Shown: in pieces, positions 1 through 7,567 of the stretch
Numbering within the stretch: position 1 is the stretch's first letter
How the letters are laid out: each line of letters opens with the position of its first letter
Origin: a virus
Virus record (IMG/VR): IMGVR_UViG_3300033146_001917
Span: 52,241-116,240 of that record
Strand: one strand, 5' to 3'
Length of the DNA: 64,000 nt
Notes under the pieces: model-generated
The model's database searches: none
Told to the model about the DNA's origin: nothing
What the model saw: the letters and a program-made list of their open reading frames with translations, nothing else
Position numbers and translations under genes: made by a program

Positions 1-172
1 GTAATCCATGCAATACATATTCTGCTAATTTTCTAGTAGCTTGGAACGCTTCTTTATCTGTTATATCTACGTTCTTGAATACTTTTGTATCTACTAATTC
101 TACTATTGTTCTCCAAGGAACTTTTTTATTTGTTTTTAATGTGTATGTATATGATCCTTTAATAATTGCCAT
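1..172 (-). CDS. Hypothetical protein, 3' part beyond the window edge
   Basis: An open frame starts at ATG 172 and runs off the left edge after 57 codons. It begins MAIIKGSYTYTLKTNKK. A strong ribosome binding site (AGGAAG on the minus strand, about 179-184) supports the start. The visible part is rich in Lys and Thr and has no motif I recognise; no function is assigned. It follows a 97-base spacer that separates it from the resolvase-like gene and holds one copy of the dispersed T-tract/GGCGG motif (212-216). Confidence 0.65.
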   Translation of the reverse strand, partial: MAIIKGSYTYTLKTNKKVPWRTIVELVDTKVFKNVDITDKEAFQATRKLAEYVLHGL

Positions 173-269
173 GATAGTCTTCCTAACAATATGTATAGGA
201 GGAGAAAGCGACCGCCGTTTAAAATTAAAATAAGCTGGACACTTAGCAAAATTATTAATATCCGTAAGG

Positions 270-746
270 CTAACCTGCACTTATATCAACCTTAAGTTTG
301 ACAAAATGTATCTGTTTATCAGTAATTAATTTTTGAAGGGCGCGTTGATCTTTTGATAACCGTTTAGCATTACCAGTTTTAACATCTATAAAGTCAACAC
401 ATCCAGGCTCAGTGTCACTAGGGAATTTTATTCCTATAAAATCTACTATATTACCAAGAGGTATTATTCTATTATACTCCGCGTGTAATTTAGTATATCC
501 TACTAATTCTCCAAGTACTCCTTTATGAGTATTAACTGATCCTTGTATAGACTGAAGTACCTTAGTAGGCATTTTGTCAATAGCTTGTTCTAAAGGATGT
601 AAATCTACTGTAACATGTGGAGTAGGAATTATAGGCGCAGGAGGAAGGGTTAACTTCACCTTCCGTATTTCAATCACTGTAAGTATGGCTCCTCCAAGTA
701 CAATTAATACCCCAAGTCCTATTAATATTGTATTTATTGTATCCAT
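270..746 (-). CDS. Membrane-anchored Holliday-junction-resolvase-like nuclease
   Basis: 158 aa. Residues about 5-25 form one hydrophobic membrane segment, followed by a Pro-rich linker. The C-terminal half reads like a PD-(D/E)XK nuclease: an acidic residue region near LHAEYN, then IVDFIGIK, then VDFIDVKTGNA (D-x-K core) and LSKDQRALQ. This layout, with an N-terminal anchor and VxFxxVKTGxxxLSxxQ, is that of the endonuclease family related to archaeal Holliday junction resolvases (Endonuc_Holl type). The likely role is cleavage of branched DNA near the membrane; that role is inferred. The start is supported by GAAGGA upstream, and the gene lies 3 bases after the zinc ribbon gene. Confidence 0.7.
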   Translation of the reverse strand: MDTINTILIGLGVLIVLGGAILTVIEIRKVKLTLPPAPIIPTPHVTVDLHPLEQAIDKMPTKVLQSIQGSVNTHKGVLGELVGYTKLHAEYNRIIPLGNIVDFIGIKFPSDTEPGCVDFIDVKTGNAKRLSKDQRALQKLITDKQIHFVKLKVDISAG

Positions 747-749
747 TAG

Positions 750-941
750 TTATCCTTCGTGGTTTAGGTTATTCCATTTACTCCATGACAAATTAGGAGT
801 TCCTGACCATGATGGTAATTTAATTAAATTAGCAGAAGTTGCATTACAGTGTTTGCATCTATCAGTTATTTTATCTGATGTAATTAAATACTCTTCTATC
901 TTTCCACATTTTTTACATTCGTAATCAAAGATACGATACAT
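750..941 (-). CDS. Small zinc ribbon protein (FmdB-like)
   Basis: 63 aa from ATG 941. It starts MYRIFDYECKKCG and has a second pair CKHC, so a CxxC...CxxC zinc ribbon is visible. The family pattern (short protein, Y-x-Y/F-x-C-xx-C-G at the N terminus) resembles FmdB-type putative regulators, which are common as small phage genes of unknown role. A longer frame upstream exists, but ATG 941 overlaps the stop of the preceding gene as TAATG and has AGGAG at proper distance, so this start is preferred. The partner or target is unknown. Confidence 0.7.
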   Translation of the reverse strand: MYRIFDYECKKCGKIEEYLITSDKITDRCKHCNATSANLIKLPSWSGTPNLSWSKWNNLNHEG

Positions 942-1459
942 TATTTTTGTTCTCCTAGTCCTTCTTCTATAACCCATGTAGGTACTGCACGTCTTGTATA
1001 TGTTAGTATATCCGTTTTTGCACCTAAATAATACATCCTATATGATTCTACAGCATTAGGAGAGATGTATAAAGAAGGAATTGTTAATGGTGGTGGTGTT
1101 AATTTTGTATCAGGAAAGGACCAATTCGCTGCATTACAAAACATAGTATCACGTCTAATAGCAAATCTCATATAACGTAATTTATACATATGCTGCTTAT
1201 GCCATCGATACGTATATTCATTTAATAACGCTTTGAAATGATTCTTTAACCACTGATAATTTAAAGGGGATAATATGCCCCACTGTGCCCAAGGCTGTTT
1301 TACCCAACGACGATGAACTAATGATTGGCTATTGGAATCAAGTAAGCTTTCTATTGTAGTTAATAATCTGTAAACCACTAGGATTTGAAAGATAATATGC
1401 TTATCTCCATGATACATAGCAGCTAGTTTTGGATCTTTAGCTAAATAAAAAGCATTCAT
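941..1459 (-). CDS. Pyrimidine dimer DNA glycosylase-like (Pyr_excise family) phage protein
   Basis: 172 aa starting MNAFYLAKDPKLAAMYHGDKH. The pattern MNxFYLxxDPxxAAxYHxDKH, the later WLKNHFKALLNEYTYRW block and the C-terminal AVESYRMYY...TRRAVPTW block match a widespread phage family annotated as pyrimidine dimer glycosylase/endonuclease V-like. True repair activity has rarely been shown for this family, so function is uncertain. In most members I recall, the DKHV is followed by a Lys; here the sequence is DKHIIFQ, so a usually conserved Lys appears replaced. It sits directly after the primase-helicase gene, consistent with a DNA metabolism operon. Confidence 0.7.
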   Translation of the reverse strand: MNAFYLAKDPKLAAMYHGDKHIIFQILVVYRLLTTIESLLDSNSQSLVHRRWVKQPWAQWGILSPLNYQWLKNHFKALLNEYTYRWHKQHMYKLRYMRFAIRRDTMFCNAANWSFPDTKLTPPPLTIPSLYISPNAVESYRMYYLGAKTDILTYTRRAVPTWVIEEGLGEQK

Positions 1460-1462
1460 GTA

Positions 1463-3898
1463 TTAGTCCATAAAGCGTGTCTTCTCGTTAATTTTACTAG
1501 ATGCTTCTTGCTCTTGACGACTAGCAATAAGATTCATATCTGCCTGAGCAAAATCAGAACTAGATGGGTAAAAATCAAAATAGATCTTATTTTTAAATGA
1601 TGTAATCTTATTTTTACCAATATTTAACTCAACAGTAGGCATTCTAATTAGTTCCTGTTGTAACATTGAGTCATGGAAATATTCTGCTTTGTCAGCGTTT
1701 TCATGTACATCATTGTACAAGTGCCCAATAAAATTAGTGTCATATTCAATCTGTCCAGTTTCAATAATATCTTCATTACCTGCATGATCACCACGTTTAA
1801 TCTTGCGATACTCAATAGTAGCTAATACAGTTATGTGATGTTTGGTAGCTAAGTCTTTCATTACTGTCGAGACTGTTTTAAATCTTACACGTTCGTCACC
1901 AGCAGCGGCTTGAAAATCACGTAGCTTATGGAAATTGTCTAAGATATATACAATATTTCTCTCTGGAAATCGTTCTCGATAATATTTGATAAGCCTATCA
2001 GCGAAAGCAATTGATTTGCCATCGTTAGCATCTTTAATTACAAGACGTCCATTTTGTATCAGGTCTCGAATAACACCGTAACCAGTATCACGTTTCTGAA
2101 CTGTATTGGAATTGTATTTTGCGTGATAGTTAGGATCCATAACTTCATTTAATGTAAGTTGTTTTGTTCCCTCAGCTACACATATAAATTTAGGAATTAA
2201 TTGCTGTGCCGTATCGTCAATTGAATGATAGATAACAAGAGCATTGTTTTCAACTCTATGTGCAATTTCGTAGGACAACTTACTCATAAATGCAGTCTTG
2301 CCAGCATTTGCTTTTCCACCAATGACCATGAATACATCTTTTTTCCAGTCACCTGCTAGTGCATCTTCTAGCGCTTTAAGATCTGGACCTAATACATACC
2401 CGGAGAATGTTCCATCTTTAGATTCTTCATAAGTACGTTGAGTATCTAAGACAGACAGAGTAGATTCTAGAGAAAAGCTATCTTCATCAAATTTACGAGC
2501 TAAGTTAAACAAAGCTGCTTCGGCATCTTGCATTGCAGTTTCCACTGCGTCTGGATGCCTTTCAATAGTCGTAATCATTTTATCAATAATATTACGTTTC
2601 TCACGAGATTTTTCTGCTTCACGTAAATTTTGAAGCCTGTTAACTTCATGCTGAATAGTTGATAAAGTTACGCTTGTTGATTGTGCTAGAGCTTTACACT
2701 GTCTTTCCTGCTCGATATACGATGTTTCATTTACAATAAGTGGAATCATTGCTGAGCATACATCGTTATCATCTGTTTCAGGATCGAAACGAGACAACCG
2801 CCATTCAAAAGCAGACTGCTTTTTTAGCCTGTTAAACTTAGCCATCCCATTTTCACGAATAAATTCATCTGGATCCTGTTCATCAGGAATAATCATTACC
2901 TTAACGTTCAAGTCCTTATGACCACTTAGTATTTTATCTAAAATATTAGCAGTACGAGACTGTCCAGGTTCATCACCATCAAAACATAAAATTAAATTAT
3001 AAATGTTATGTTGTTTTAGCAATTGTACCTGTTCAACAGTGAGTGCTGTACCTCCAATAGCTACAGTATTTTTGATACCATGCTGAGCTGCTGTAACTAC
3101 GTCTGAATATCCTTCGAAAATAAATACAGGTGTATTGCGACGCTTACGATATTTAAGTAATTGATCTAAACCAAACAGTCGAGTACTCTTATGGTAGATA
3201 TTACACTTAACTCCTGTATGTTTCTGATTAACGTATTTATGACCACGACCTTGAATGTAATTTAGATCACGAGCAGCAAAACCTACAGGACGACTAAATT
3301 CATCTCGTATTGTAAATATCATTCTGGCTTCGCCAAATATATCTTTCCTAGATAAATCTACGTCATCTAGAAATTTAGCTTGAAAGCCTATCGTTTTCAT
3401 TGCTTGTCGGAATTCTTTGTAATCTGCTACACATCCTATTCCGTATTGATCACAAGTCTCTAAGTTCCATCCACGCTTTTTAGCCGTATCCAGAAATAGA
3501 TTATCTTTTTTACTAGTGGTAACATAATTAGCTACAGCTGCATACGCTCTATAGGTATCCATCTGATAGATTTCTTCTTCAGTTAATGGAGTAGTCTCTA
3601 CTTCTATTTCATATTTATTAGCTAGATAGAGTAGGTTATCAGTTATGAATTCTATTCCTGTTAATGGTTTATTTTCAATGAGATGCGCCGCATGAAAAAT
3701 ATTTCCTGACACACCGCAGCCGAAACAATTAAATACCTTATTACCTTTCACTAACCCACAAGATGGATCGTGGTCATCATGCTGAGGAGAGATGCATTGA
3801 AATAAATTTTTACTTAAATCTATACCATGTTCTTCAAGATATTTAGGCAAAAATGCACTGATCCGATCACGGACCTCATCGTAGTTCTTGACTTTCAT
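1463..3898 (-). CDS. Primase-helicase fusion (T7 gp4-like)
   Basis: 811 aa with three domains in order. Residues about 35-61 form a CHC2-type zinc finger (C35, H40/H43, then CFGC at 58-61). A TOPRIM primase core follows, with FEGYSD near 256 and CFDGDEPG near 303. The C-terminal half is a DnaB-type RecA-fold helicase with Walker A GGKANAGKT near 531 and Walker B YILDN near 651. The protein should unwind DNA and lay primers at the phage fork. The start at 3898 has AAGGA six bases upstream. It lies in an apparent operon with the nuclease at 3908-4810 and the Pyr_excise gene. One copy of the dispersed GGCGG motif lies inside (2798-2802). Confidence 0.93.
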   Translation of the reverse strand: MKVKNYDEVRDRISAFLPKYLEEHGIDLSKNLFQCISPQHDDHDPSCGLVKGNKVFNCFGCGVSGNIFHAAHLIENKPLTGIEFITDNLLYLANKYEIEVETTPLTEEEIYQMDTYRAYAAVANYVTTSKKDNLFLDTAKKRGWNLETCDQYGIGCVADYKEFRQAMKTIGFQAKFLDDVDLSRKDIFGEARMIFTIRDEFSRPVGFAARDLNYIQGRGHKYVNQKHTGVKCNIYHKSTRLFGLDQLLKYRKRRNTPVFIFEGYSDVVTAAQHGIKNTVAIGGTALTVEQVQLLKQHNIYNLILCFDGDEPGQSRTANILDKILSGHKDLNVKVMIIPDEQDPDEFIRENGMAKFNRLKKQSAFEWRLSRFDPETDDNDVCSAMIPLIVNETSYIEQERQCKALAQSTSVTLSTIQHEVNRLQNLREAEKSREKRNIIDKMITTIERHPDAVETAMQDAEAALFNLARKFDEDSFSLESTLSVLDTQRTYEESKDGTFSGYVLGPDLKALEDALAGDWKKDVFMVIGGKANAGKTAFMSKLSYEIAHRVENNALVIYHSIDDTAQQLIPKFICVAEGTKQLTLNEVMDPNYHAKYNSNTVQKRDTGYGVIRDLIQNGRLVIKDANDGKSIAFADRLIKYYRERFPERNIVYILDNFHKLRDFQAAAGDERVRFKTVSTVMKDLATKHHITVLATIEYRKIKRGDHAGNEDIIETGQIEYDTNFIGHLYNDVHENADKAEYFHDSMLQQELIRMPTVELNIGKNKITSFKNKIYFDFYPSSSDFAQADMNLIASRQEQEASSKINEKTRFMD

Positions 3899-3907
3899 GT
3901 GGTTCCT

Positions 3908-4810
3908 TTAGGCTAAAAGATTAAGCCTGTTGAGTTCTTGACCCTGGTTACAAAATGGAAATGCAGCGCAGTAACTGCAGCGGCGAACCTTGGGTGGGCG
4001 TCGTTCGATACGACCATCAATCTTTTTATCTTGTTTATATTTAATTGCTTCTTCGTAACTTTTGCAAAGCTTGGCAGCTCGTGAACTAGTATTTCGATAA
4101 ATAGCAAACACTTCTTCACCCGCCCAAAGTTCTTTCTTCGTACATAGATCTAATTCGTTATCATCCTTTTGTAAATTATTTTCTAGTTTGCTTAGTCGTT
4201 CTTGAATATAAGCTTCAACTTCGTCAGAAGACATTAGTTCAATCTCGTAGCCAGCTAATATTTTTTTCTGCGGGTATTTGTTATCTTGCCTTGCTTTCAT
4301 TGATTGCCAATCAGTAAAAAAGAAATCAATATAACCAACAGTATTAACCTTGTAATCTGATCCTAGTAATAGCCACCTGTATATAGATAACTGTAATTTA
4401 TAATCAAGATCCTTACTCCCAAATACATAAGACCATACAGATGTTGTTTTAATATCACGTAGAGTTGCTACCTGATTATTATCTGTAACAAGGATGTCAA
4501 ATTTACCAGATACTGTATATTCAATATTTTCTATCTGAATTTTCCTATGTAATCTTAATTCCTTGGTAACATTTTCAGATTCAATTCGTTCAATCGAATC
4601 ATGAATAGCAGTGCCTATACGAGAAGCAATAAGATCTGATGCATCTTGTTGCAACGTATCTGCATGTCGCATAGTTAAAATATGCGACCTAGTAGGCTTC
4701 ATAATTGTCGTGGCACTAATTGTGTAAGGATTTGAATTATGATCATAGTCATCATGAACTAACCAATCAACTATATATTGTGGGAAATTCAATTTATTTG
4801 TATATTGCAT
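3908..4810 (-). CDS. RecB/Cas4-like PD-(D/E)XK exonuclease
   Basis: 300 aa. Motifs in order: GTAIHDS (conserved His) near residue 68, GKFDIL (metal-binding Asp) near 103, DIKTTS (catalytic D-x-K) near 118 and QLSIYRW (Q-xxx-Y) near 138. A C-terminal Cys cluster CSYCAAFPFC near 285 suggests an iron-sulfur cluster, as in Cas4 and AddB-type nucleases. A frame extending to a TTG at 4846 exists, but ATG 4810 has AAAGGA six bases upstream and is the better start. It is the first gene of the leftmost minus-strand operon and is adjacent to primase-helicase, which points to a role in replication or recombination. Confidence 0.87.
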   Translation of the reverse strand: MQYTNKLNFPQYIVDWLVHDDYDHNSNPYTISATTIMKPTRSHILTMRHADTLQQDASDLIASRIGTAIHDSIERIESENVTKELRLHRKIQIENIEYTVSGKFDILVTDNNQVATLRDIKTTSVWSYVFGSKDLDYKLQLSIYRWLLLGSDYKVNTVGYIDFFFTDWQSMKARQDNKYPQKKILAGYEIELMSSDEVEAYIQERLSKLENNLQKDDNELDLCTKKELWAGEEVFAIYRNTSSRAAKLCKSYEEAIKYKQDKKIDGRIERRPPKVRRCSYCAAFPFCNQGQELNRLNLLA

Positions 4811-4847
4811 ATGTTCCTTTGTGAGTTTAAATGCTTTTGCATCCAAT

Positions 4848-4853
4848 ATTATA
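4848..4853 (-). promoter_or_regulatory. Possible -10 element for the leftmost minus-strand operon
   Basis: On the minus strand the sequence reads TATAAT at 4853-4848 in the short divergent spacer between the nuclease gene (start 4810) and the plus-strand GNAT gene (start 4890). It would give a leader of about 30 bases. No convincing -35 box is seen 16-18 bases upstream, so this is only a candidate. Confidence 0.3.
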
Positions 4854-4889
4854 ACTTAATTCCTCTATTCCTTCTACAGGAGAATGATA

Positions 4890-5327
4890 ATGGCCATAAT
4901 AACACGTTGTCCCGATCTGATACCAATAATCCAATTCGACGATGAGAAACGCGAATATGCTGTAGCTAGCTGGAATCAAGACGAAGCTGGCGAAGCTGAA
5001 ACTTACCTAGCGGTTTACGAATCTAAAATAATTGGAGTTATGCATGCAATGATGCATGAAGGTTGTTTATGGTCAGGAGGAACTGTAGTTAATAGATCGT
5101 ACCAACATCAAGGTATCGCTAAGGAATTATGGAGTACAGCTATAAACAACATCCGCCCTCAAAAAATTAATATAACTGTTACAAGCGACCGAGGATATAC
5201 TTTAGCACTATCACTAAAACATACATATCCTAGAATATCTTGGGACATTATCCAAAATGGGAATCGCTTACTACGTAATATGAAAAAAATAAAACTAAAT
5301 AATACCAATGGTACGTATGAAACATGA
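4890..5327 (+). CDS. GNAT family N-acetyltransferase
   Basis: 145 aa from ATG 4890. The central block VVNRSYQHQGIAKELW is a GNAT motif A, the acetyl-CoA pyrophosphate-binding signature (Q/R-xx-G-x-A/G), preceded by a beta strand region LAVYESKIIGVM. Substrate unknown; phage members can modify host proteins or small molecules. An in-frame ATG at 4884 is only one base from the AGGAG, whereas ATG 4890 has seven bases of spacing, so 4890 is chosen. It leads the plus-strand cassette. It carries one copy of the dispersed motif (5153-5157), in the same orientation as the minus-strand copies although this gene is on the plus strand. Confidence 0.8.
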   Translation: MAIITRCPDLIPIIQFDDEKREYAVASWNQDEAGEAETYLAVYESKIIGVMHAMMHEGCLWSGGTVVNRSYQHQGIAKELWSTAINNIRPQKINITVTSDRGYTLALSLKHTYPRISWDIIQNGNRLLRNMKKIKLNNTNGTYET

Positions 5328-5739
5328 CTATTGTGATGGGTGTACGGTCCGATGTTTCGACAAACAAGAATGGTGTCTAAACGATAAATTTCATCCCAAA
5401 AATGGTCATGTTATTGAATGTGTTAATGGTGATAAATTCTGGTATTTGGATGATAAACTTCACCGTAAAAATGGACCTGCAATAGAGTTAAGAAATGGAC
5501 ATAAATACTGGTATAAAAATGGATTCTTAAATAGACTAGATGGTCCTGCAATAAAATATCTAAATGACACGCAAGAATGGTATCTGAACGGCAGACGTCA
5601 CCGTGAAGACGGACCGGCTGTTGAACGGGCTGATGGCAGCGAAGAATGGTGGATCGAAGGTCGTAAACTTACTAAATCAGAATTCTTTAACATTATAGGT
5701 AGGTACAAAGTACGTATAAATAGAATAATAGAATTATAA
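5308..5739 (+). CDS. MORN-like tandem repeat protein
   Basis: 143 aa made of about four repeats of roughly 22 residues with the pattern W-Y-x-(N/D)-(G/D)-x-x-H/N-R-x-(D/N)-G-P-A. Examples are WYLDDKLHRKNGPA, WYKNGFLNRLDGPA and WYLNGRRHREDGPA. Similar repeats occur in many phage and giant-virus proteins of unknown role and resemble bacterial toxin-antitoxin repeat (MORN-variant) folds. A CDGC pair near the N terminus may bind metal. The start overlaps the GNAT gene by 20 bases; ATG 5317 is an alternative start, and neither has a clear ribosome binding site. Function unknown, possibly a protein-binding scaffold. Confidence 0.7.
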   Translation: MVRMKHDYCDGCTVRCFDKQEWCLNDKFHPKNGHVIECVNGDKFWYLDDKLHRKNGPAIELRNGHKYWYKNGFLNRLDGPAIKYLNDTQEWYLNGRRHREDGPAVERADGSEEWWIEGRKLTKSEFFNIIGRYKVRINRIIEL

Positions 5740-5766
5740 TACAAAAGTGACTTGTTTGCAACTACT

Positions 5767-5789
5767 TGGATAACACATGGACGTTGCAG
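5767..5789 (+). repeat. Partial copy of the start of the methyltransferase gene
   Basis: TGGATAACACAT at 5767-5778 and GACGTTGCAG at 5780-5789 recur exactly at 6051-6062 and 6090-6099 inside the methyltransferase gene, in the same order and strand. The copy at 5767 lacks the bases lying between the two blocks in the gene. The matching frame even gives WITH in both places. This looks like a local duplication followed by deletion. Confidence 0.6.
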
Positions 5790-5793
5790 TACG

Positions 5794-6000
5794 ATGATTG
5801 ATCATCTAACTAGAGATGGCAATACAGAAATAAGTATGCGTCGTACACAAGAATTTATTTCAATATGTATCAAAGATGTACTAGCGAATTGCGATTCTGA
5901 GTTTCTAAATTTATCTAAAAAGATACGTAAACAATATCAAGGTAGTATGACCAAATTGATATCAAAATGGTGGACAAATTATGTACGTAACAATAGTTAA
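5794..6000 (+). CDS. Small hypothetical protein (uncertain)
   Basis: A 68-aa frame from ATG 5794; the same frame can be extended to a TTG at 5752 (82 aa). It is rich in Lys and Ile and has a Trp-Trp near the C terminus. No ribosome binding site is obvious for either start. The stretch just upstream (5767-5789) shares two blocks, in order, with the start of the next gene, so this locus may be a relic of a duplicated methyltransferase 5' end joined to something else. No recognised family. Confidence 0.35.
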   Translation: MIDHLTRDGNTEISMRRTQEFISICIKDVLANCDSEFLNLSKKIRKQYQGSMTKLISKWWTNYVRNNS

Positions 6001-6014
6001 AATAGAGAAATATT

Positions 6015-6518
6015 GTGGGTGATGAGCGAAGAGGACAACTCTTTGCTCAATGGATAACACATAATTTCCCAAAGAGTAAAAACATACTAGACGTTGCAGG
6101 AGGAAGGGGTCAAGTAGCTCGTAAATTAGCTAATAAAAAATGTCACATACACATTGTAGACGCTAAGCCTCGCTTTGCGGGCAAATTACATCCTAGAATT
6201 AGTTACGAAGGAACTTGGTTCGATGGAGATGTATATAAATCTCAATCTTACAACTTAGTTATAGGCATGCATCCAGATGAGGCTACTGGTGAAATAATAA
6301 GATATGCAATTAAAACTAATATTCCATTTGCTATAGTACCATGCTGTATCAAGGGACGTGATGCTAAACATATTTCTAAATTTAATGATTGGATTAAGCA
6401 TCTTACAGATATGGCTAAACAAAAAGGATTTAAAATCGAAATACATAAATTGAAAATGCAAGGGAAAAATACGATTATAACAGGAAAACCAACACAACAA
6501 ACCAGAAAGAAAGATTAG
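6015..6518 (+). CDS. SAM-dependent methyltransferase-like protein
   Basis: 167 aa. NILDVAGGRGQVA near residue 25 is a class I methyltransferase motif I (glycine-rich SAM loop), followed by HIHIVDAKPR with the acidic residue that would hold the ribose. The later GMHPDEATGEI and FAIVPCC blocks are typical of a small family of Rossmann methyltransferases whose substrate is not known to me. The start is a GTG at 6015, since no ATG lies in frame near the N terminus; the ribosome binding site is weak. Second to fourth genes of the cassette are closely spaced, consistent with one transcript. Confidence 0.65.
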   Translation: MGDERRGQLFAQWITHNFPKSKNILDVAGGRGQVARKLANKKCHIHIVDAKPRFAGKLHPRISYEGTWFDGDVYKSQSYNLVIGMHPDEATGEIIRYAIKTNIPFAIVPCCIKGRDAKHISKFNDWIKHLTDMAKQKGFKIEIHKLKMQGKNTIITGKPTQQTRKKD

Positions 6519-6521
6519 AAA

Positions 6522-7244
6522 ATGTATATACTGTTACTAGGATTATTGACAAGCACTCCAGCCGAAACAAAAATAGACATTCTTGCAGATGAAATTGCTT
6601 CTCAATGTAGAGCAATAAGCCATAAAGAATGCCTTGCAATTGTAAATAAAACAATCGACACACAATACGTATGTTCTGGACAATATAATGATACAACGCC
6701 AGCATGTATTCGATTTAGATATAATTTTAATTCCAGCTTGTGTTCGTTCGGAAGTTATGTAGGGTGCATGAACATGACTCCGTTGATATCTGACCCTGAA
6801 TATCAAATAAGTTTCTTTGCTGCAGCATGCAGGCTGGAATCAGATGATATCTGCTCTGTTGCTGCCTATAGATTATTGCAGATAAATCTCAAGAAACATT
6901 ACACAACTATCCAGGAGTTAGGTAAATTAGGATGTAATGCTAACGTAGGAACAAGCTGTGCTGTGCTAAGCGTAGCAATTATGAAGCTTCATCCTGATAG
7001 CGAGAAAGACATACACCAAGCCCTAATATATGCTAGAAAAGGATGCGATACTAATCCAGGAACATGCTTTCTAGCAGGTTACGTCGCATTGGCAGAGGCT
7101 AGTCTTCTTTACAAAATGCAGTGTGATTTGGGACAAGAACTTGCATGTATGATGCAAAGAAAAGCCAAGAGATTGGCTCAGTCTACAGAAAGTACTACTA
7201 TTAAAGCTATAACAGCTAATAATCCAGCAGGAATAACAAGATGA
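6522..7244 (+). CDS. Secreted Cys-rich Sel1-like repeat protein
   Basis: 240 aa. The first 15 residues (MYILLLGLLTSTPAE) look like a short signal peptide. The rest holds more than ten Cys residues spaced in helical repeats, for example GCDTNPGTCFLAGYVAL and CDLGQELACM. This resembles Sel1/TPR-like repeats of Cys-rich (Hcp-like) proteins, in which each repeat is closed by a disulfide. If so, the product acts outside the cytoplasm, where disulfides form. It overlaps the next gene, of similar type, by four bases (ATGA). Function is unknown; host interaction is an inference. Confidence 0.6.
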   Translation: MYILLLGLLTSTPAETKIDILADEIASQCRAISHKECLAIVNKTIDTQYVCSGQYNDTTPACIRFRYNFNSSLCSFGSYVGCMNMTPLISDPEYQISFFAAACRLESDDICSVAAYRLLQINLKKHYTTIQELGKLGCNANVGTSCAVLSVAIMKLHPDSEKDIHQALIYARKGCDTNPGTCFLAGYVALAEASLLYKMQCDLGQELACMMQRKAKRLAQSTESTTIKAITANNPAGITR

Positions 7245-7567
7245 AAACTCTACTTACTTTCTTATTTTTAGTTAATCCCGCGCTTAATACTTACGATGTT
7301 AATAGCTGGGTATTAACTTGTGTATTGCAAGAAGTTGCTACTACATGCACAATGGTTGGTGATGCATACTATGATTCAGTGCTTGCAGAACAAAATAACT
7401 ACCTCGCAATAAAATTTTATACAGAGGGATGTGAACTTGGAGATCCAATAGCTTGTGATAAATTAGCTATTTTTTATACAGAGGGAATTATAGTTGTAGC
7501 AAATCCTGTACTAGCTGCTCAATATTCAAATAGAGCTATATGTCTTAGGCAACATACTTGTATCTAA
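7241..7567 (+). CDS. Secreted Cys-rich Sel1-like repeat protein
   Basis: 108 aa with an N-terminal hydrophobic signal-like segment (MKTLLTFLFLVNPAL). It then has a classic Sel1/Hcp-type repeat: AIKFYTEGCELGDPIACDKLAIFYTEG, here quoted only by its key residues C-E-L-G-D and A-C-D-K-L at about 64-74, followed by a partial second repeat ending near a Cys. It overlaps the preceding Cys-rich gene by ATGA and is probably co-translated with it. Its stop is immediately followed by the stop of the convergent fibre gene. Likely extracytoplasmic; partner unknown. Confidence 0.6.
   Translation: MKTLLTFLFLVNPALNTYDVNSWVLTCVLQEVATTCTMVGDAYYDSVLAEQNNYLAIKFYTEGCELGDPIACDKLAIFYTEGIIVVANPVLAAQYSNRAICLRQHTCI

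Noticed and set aside
574-924. Plus-strand frame across the resolvase-like and zinc ribbon genes
   Set aside because: It covers two well-supported minus-strand genes, has no ribosome binding site and reads across their conserved motifs.
4811-4846. Longer start (TTG 4846) for the RecB/Cas4-like nuclease
   Set aside because: ATG 4810 has AAAGGA at good spacing; the extension would overlap the candidate promoter area.
5752-5793. TTG 5752 as true start of the 82-aa frame
   Set aside because: No ribosome binding site, and the segment 5767-5789 looks like a copied piece of the next gene.
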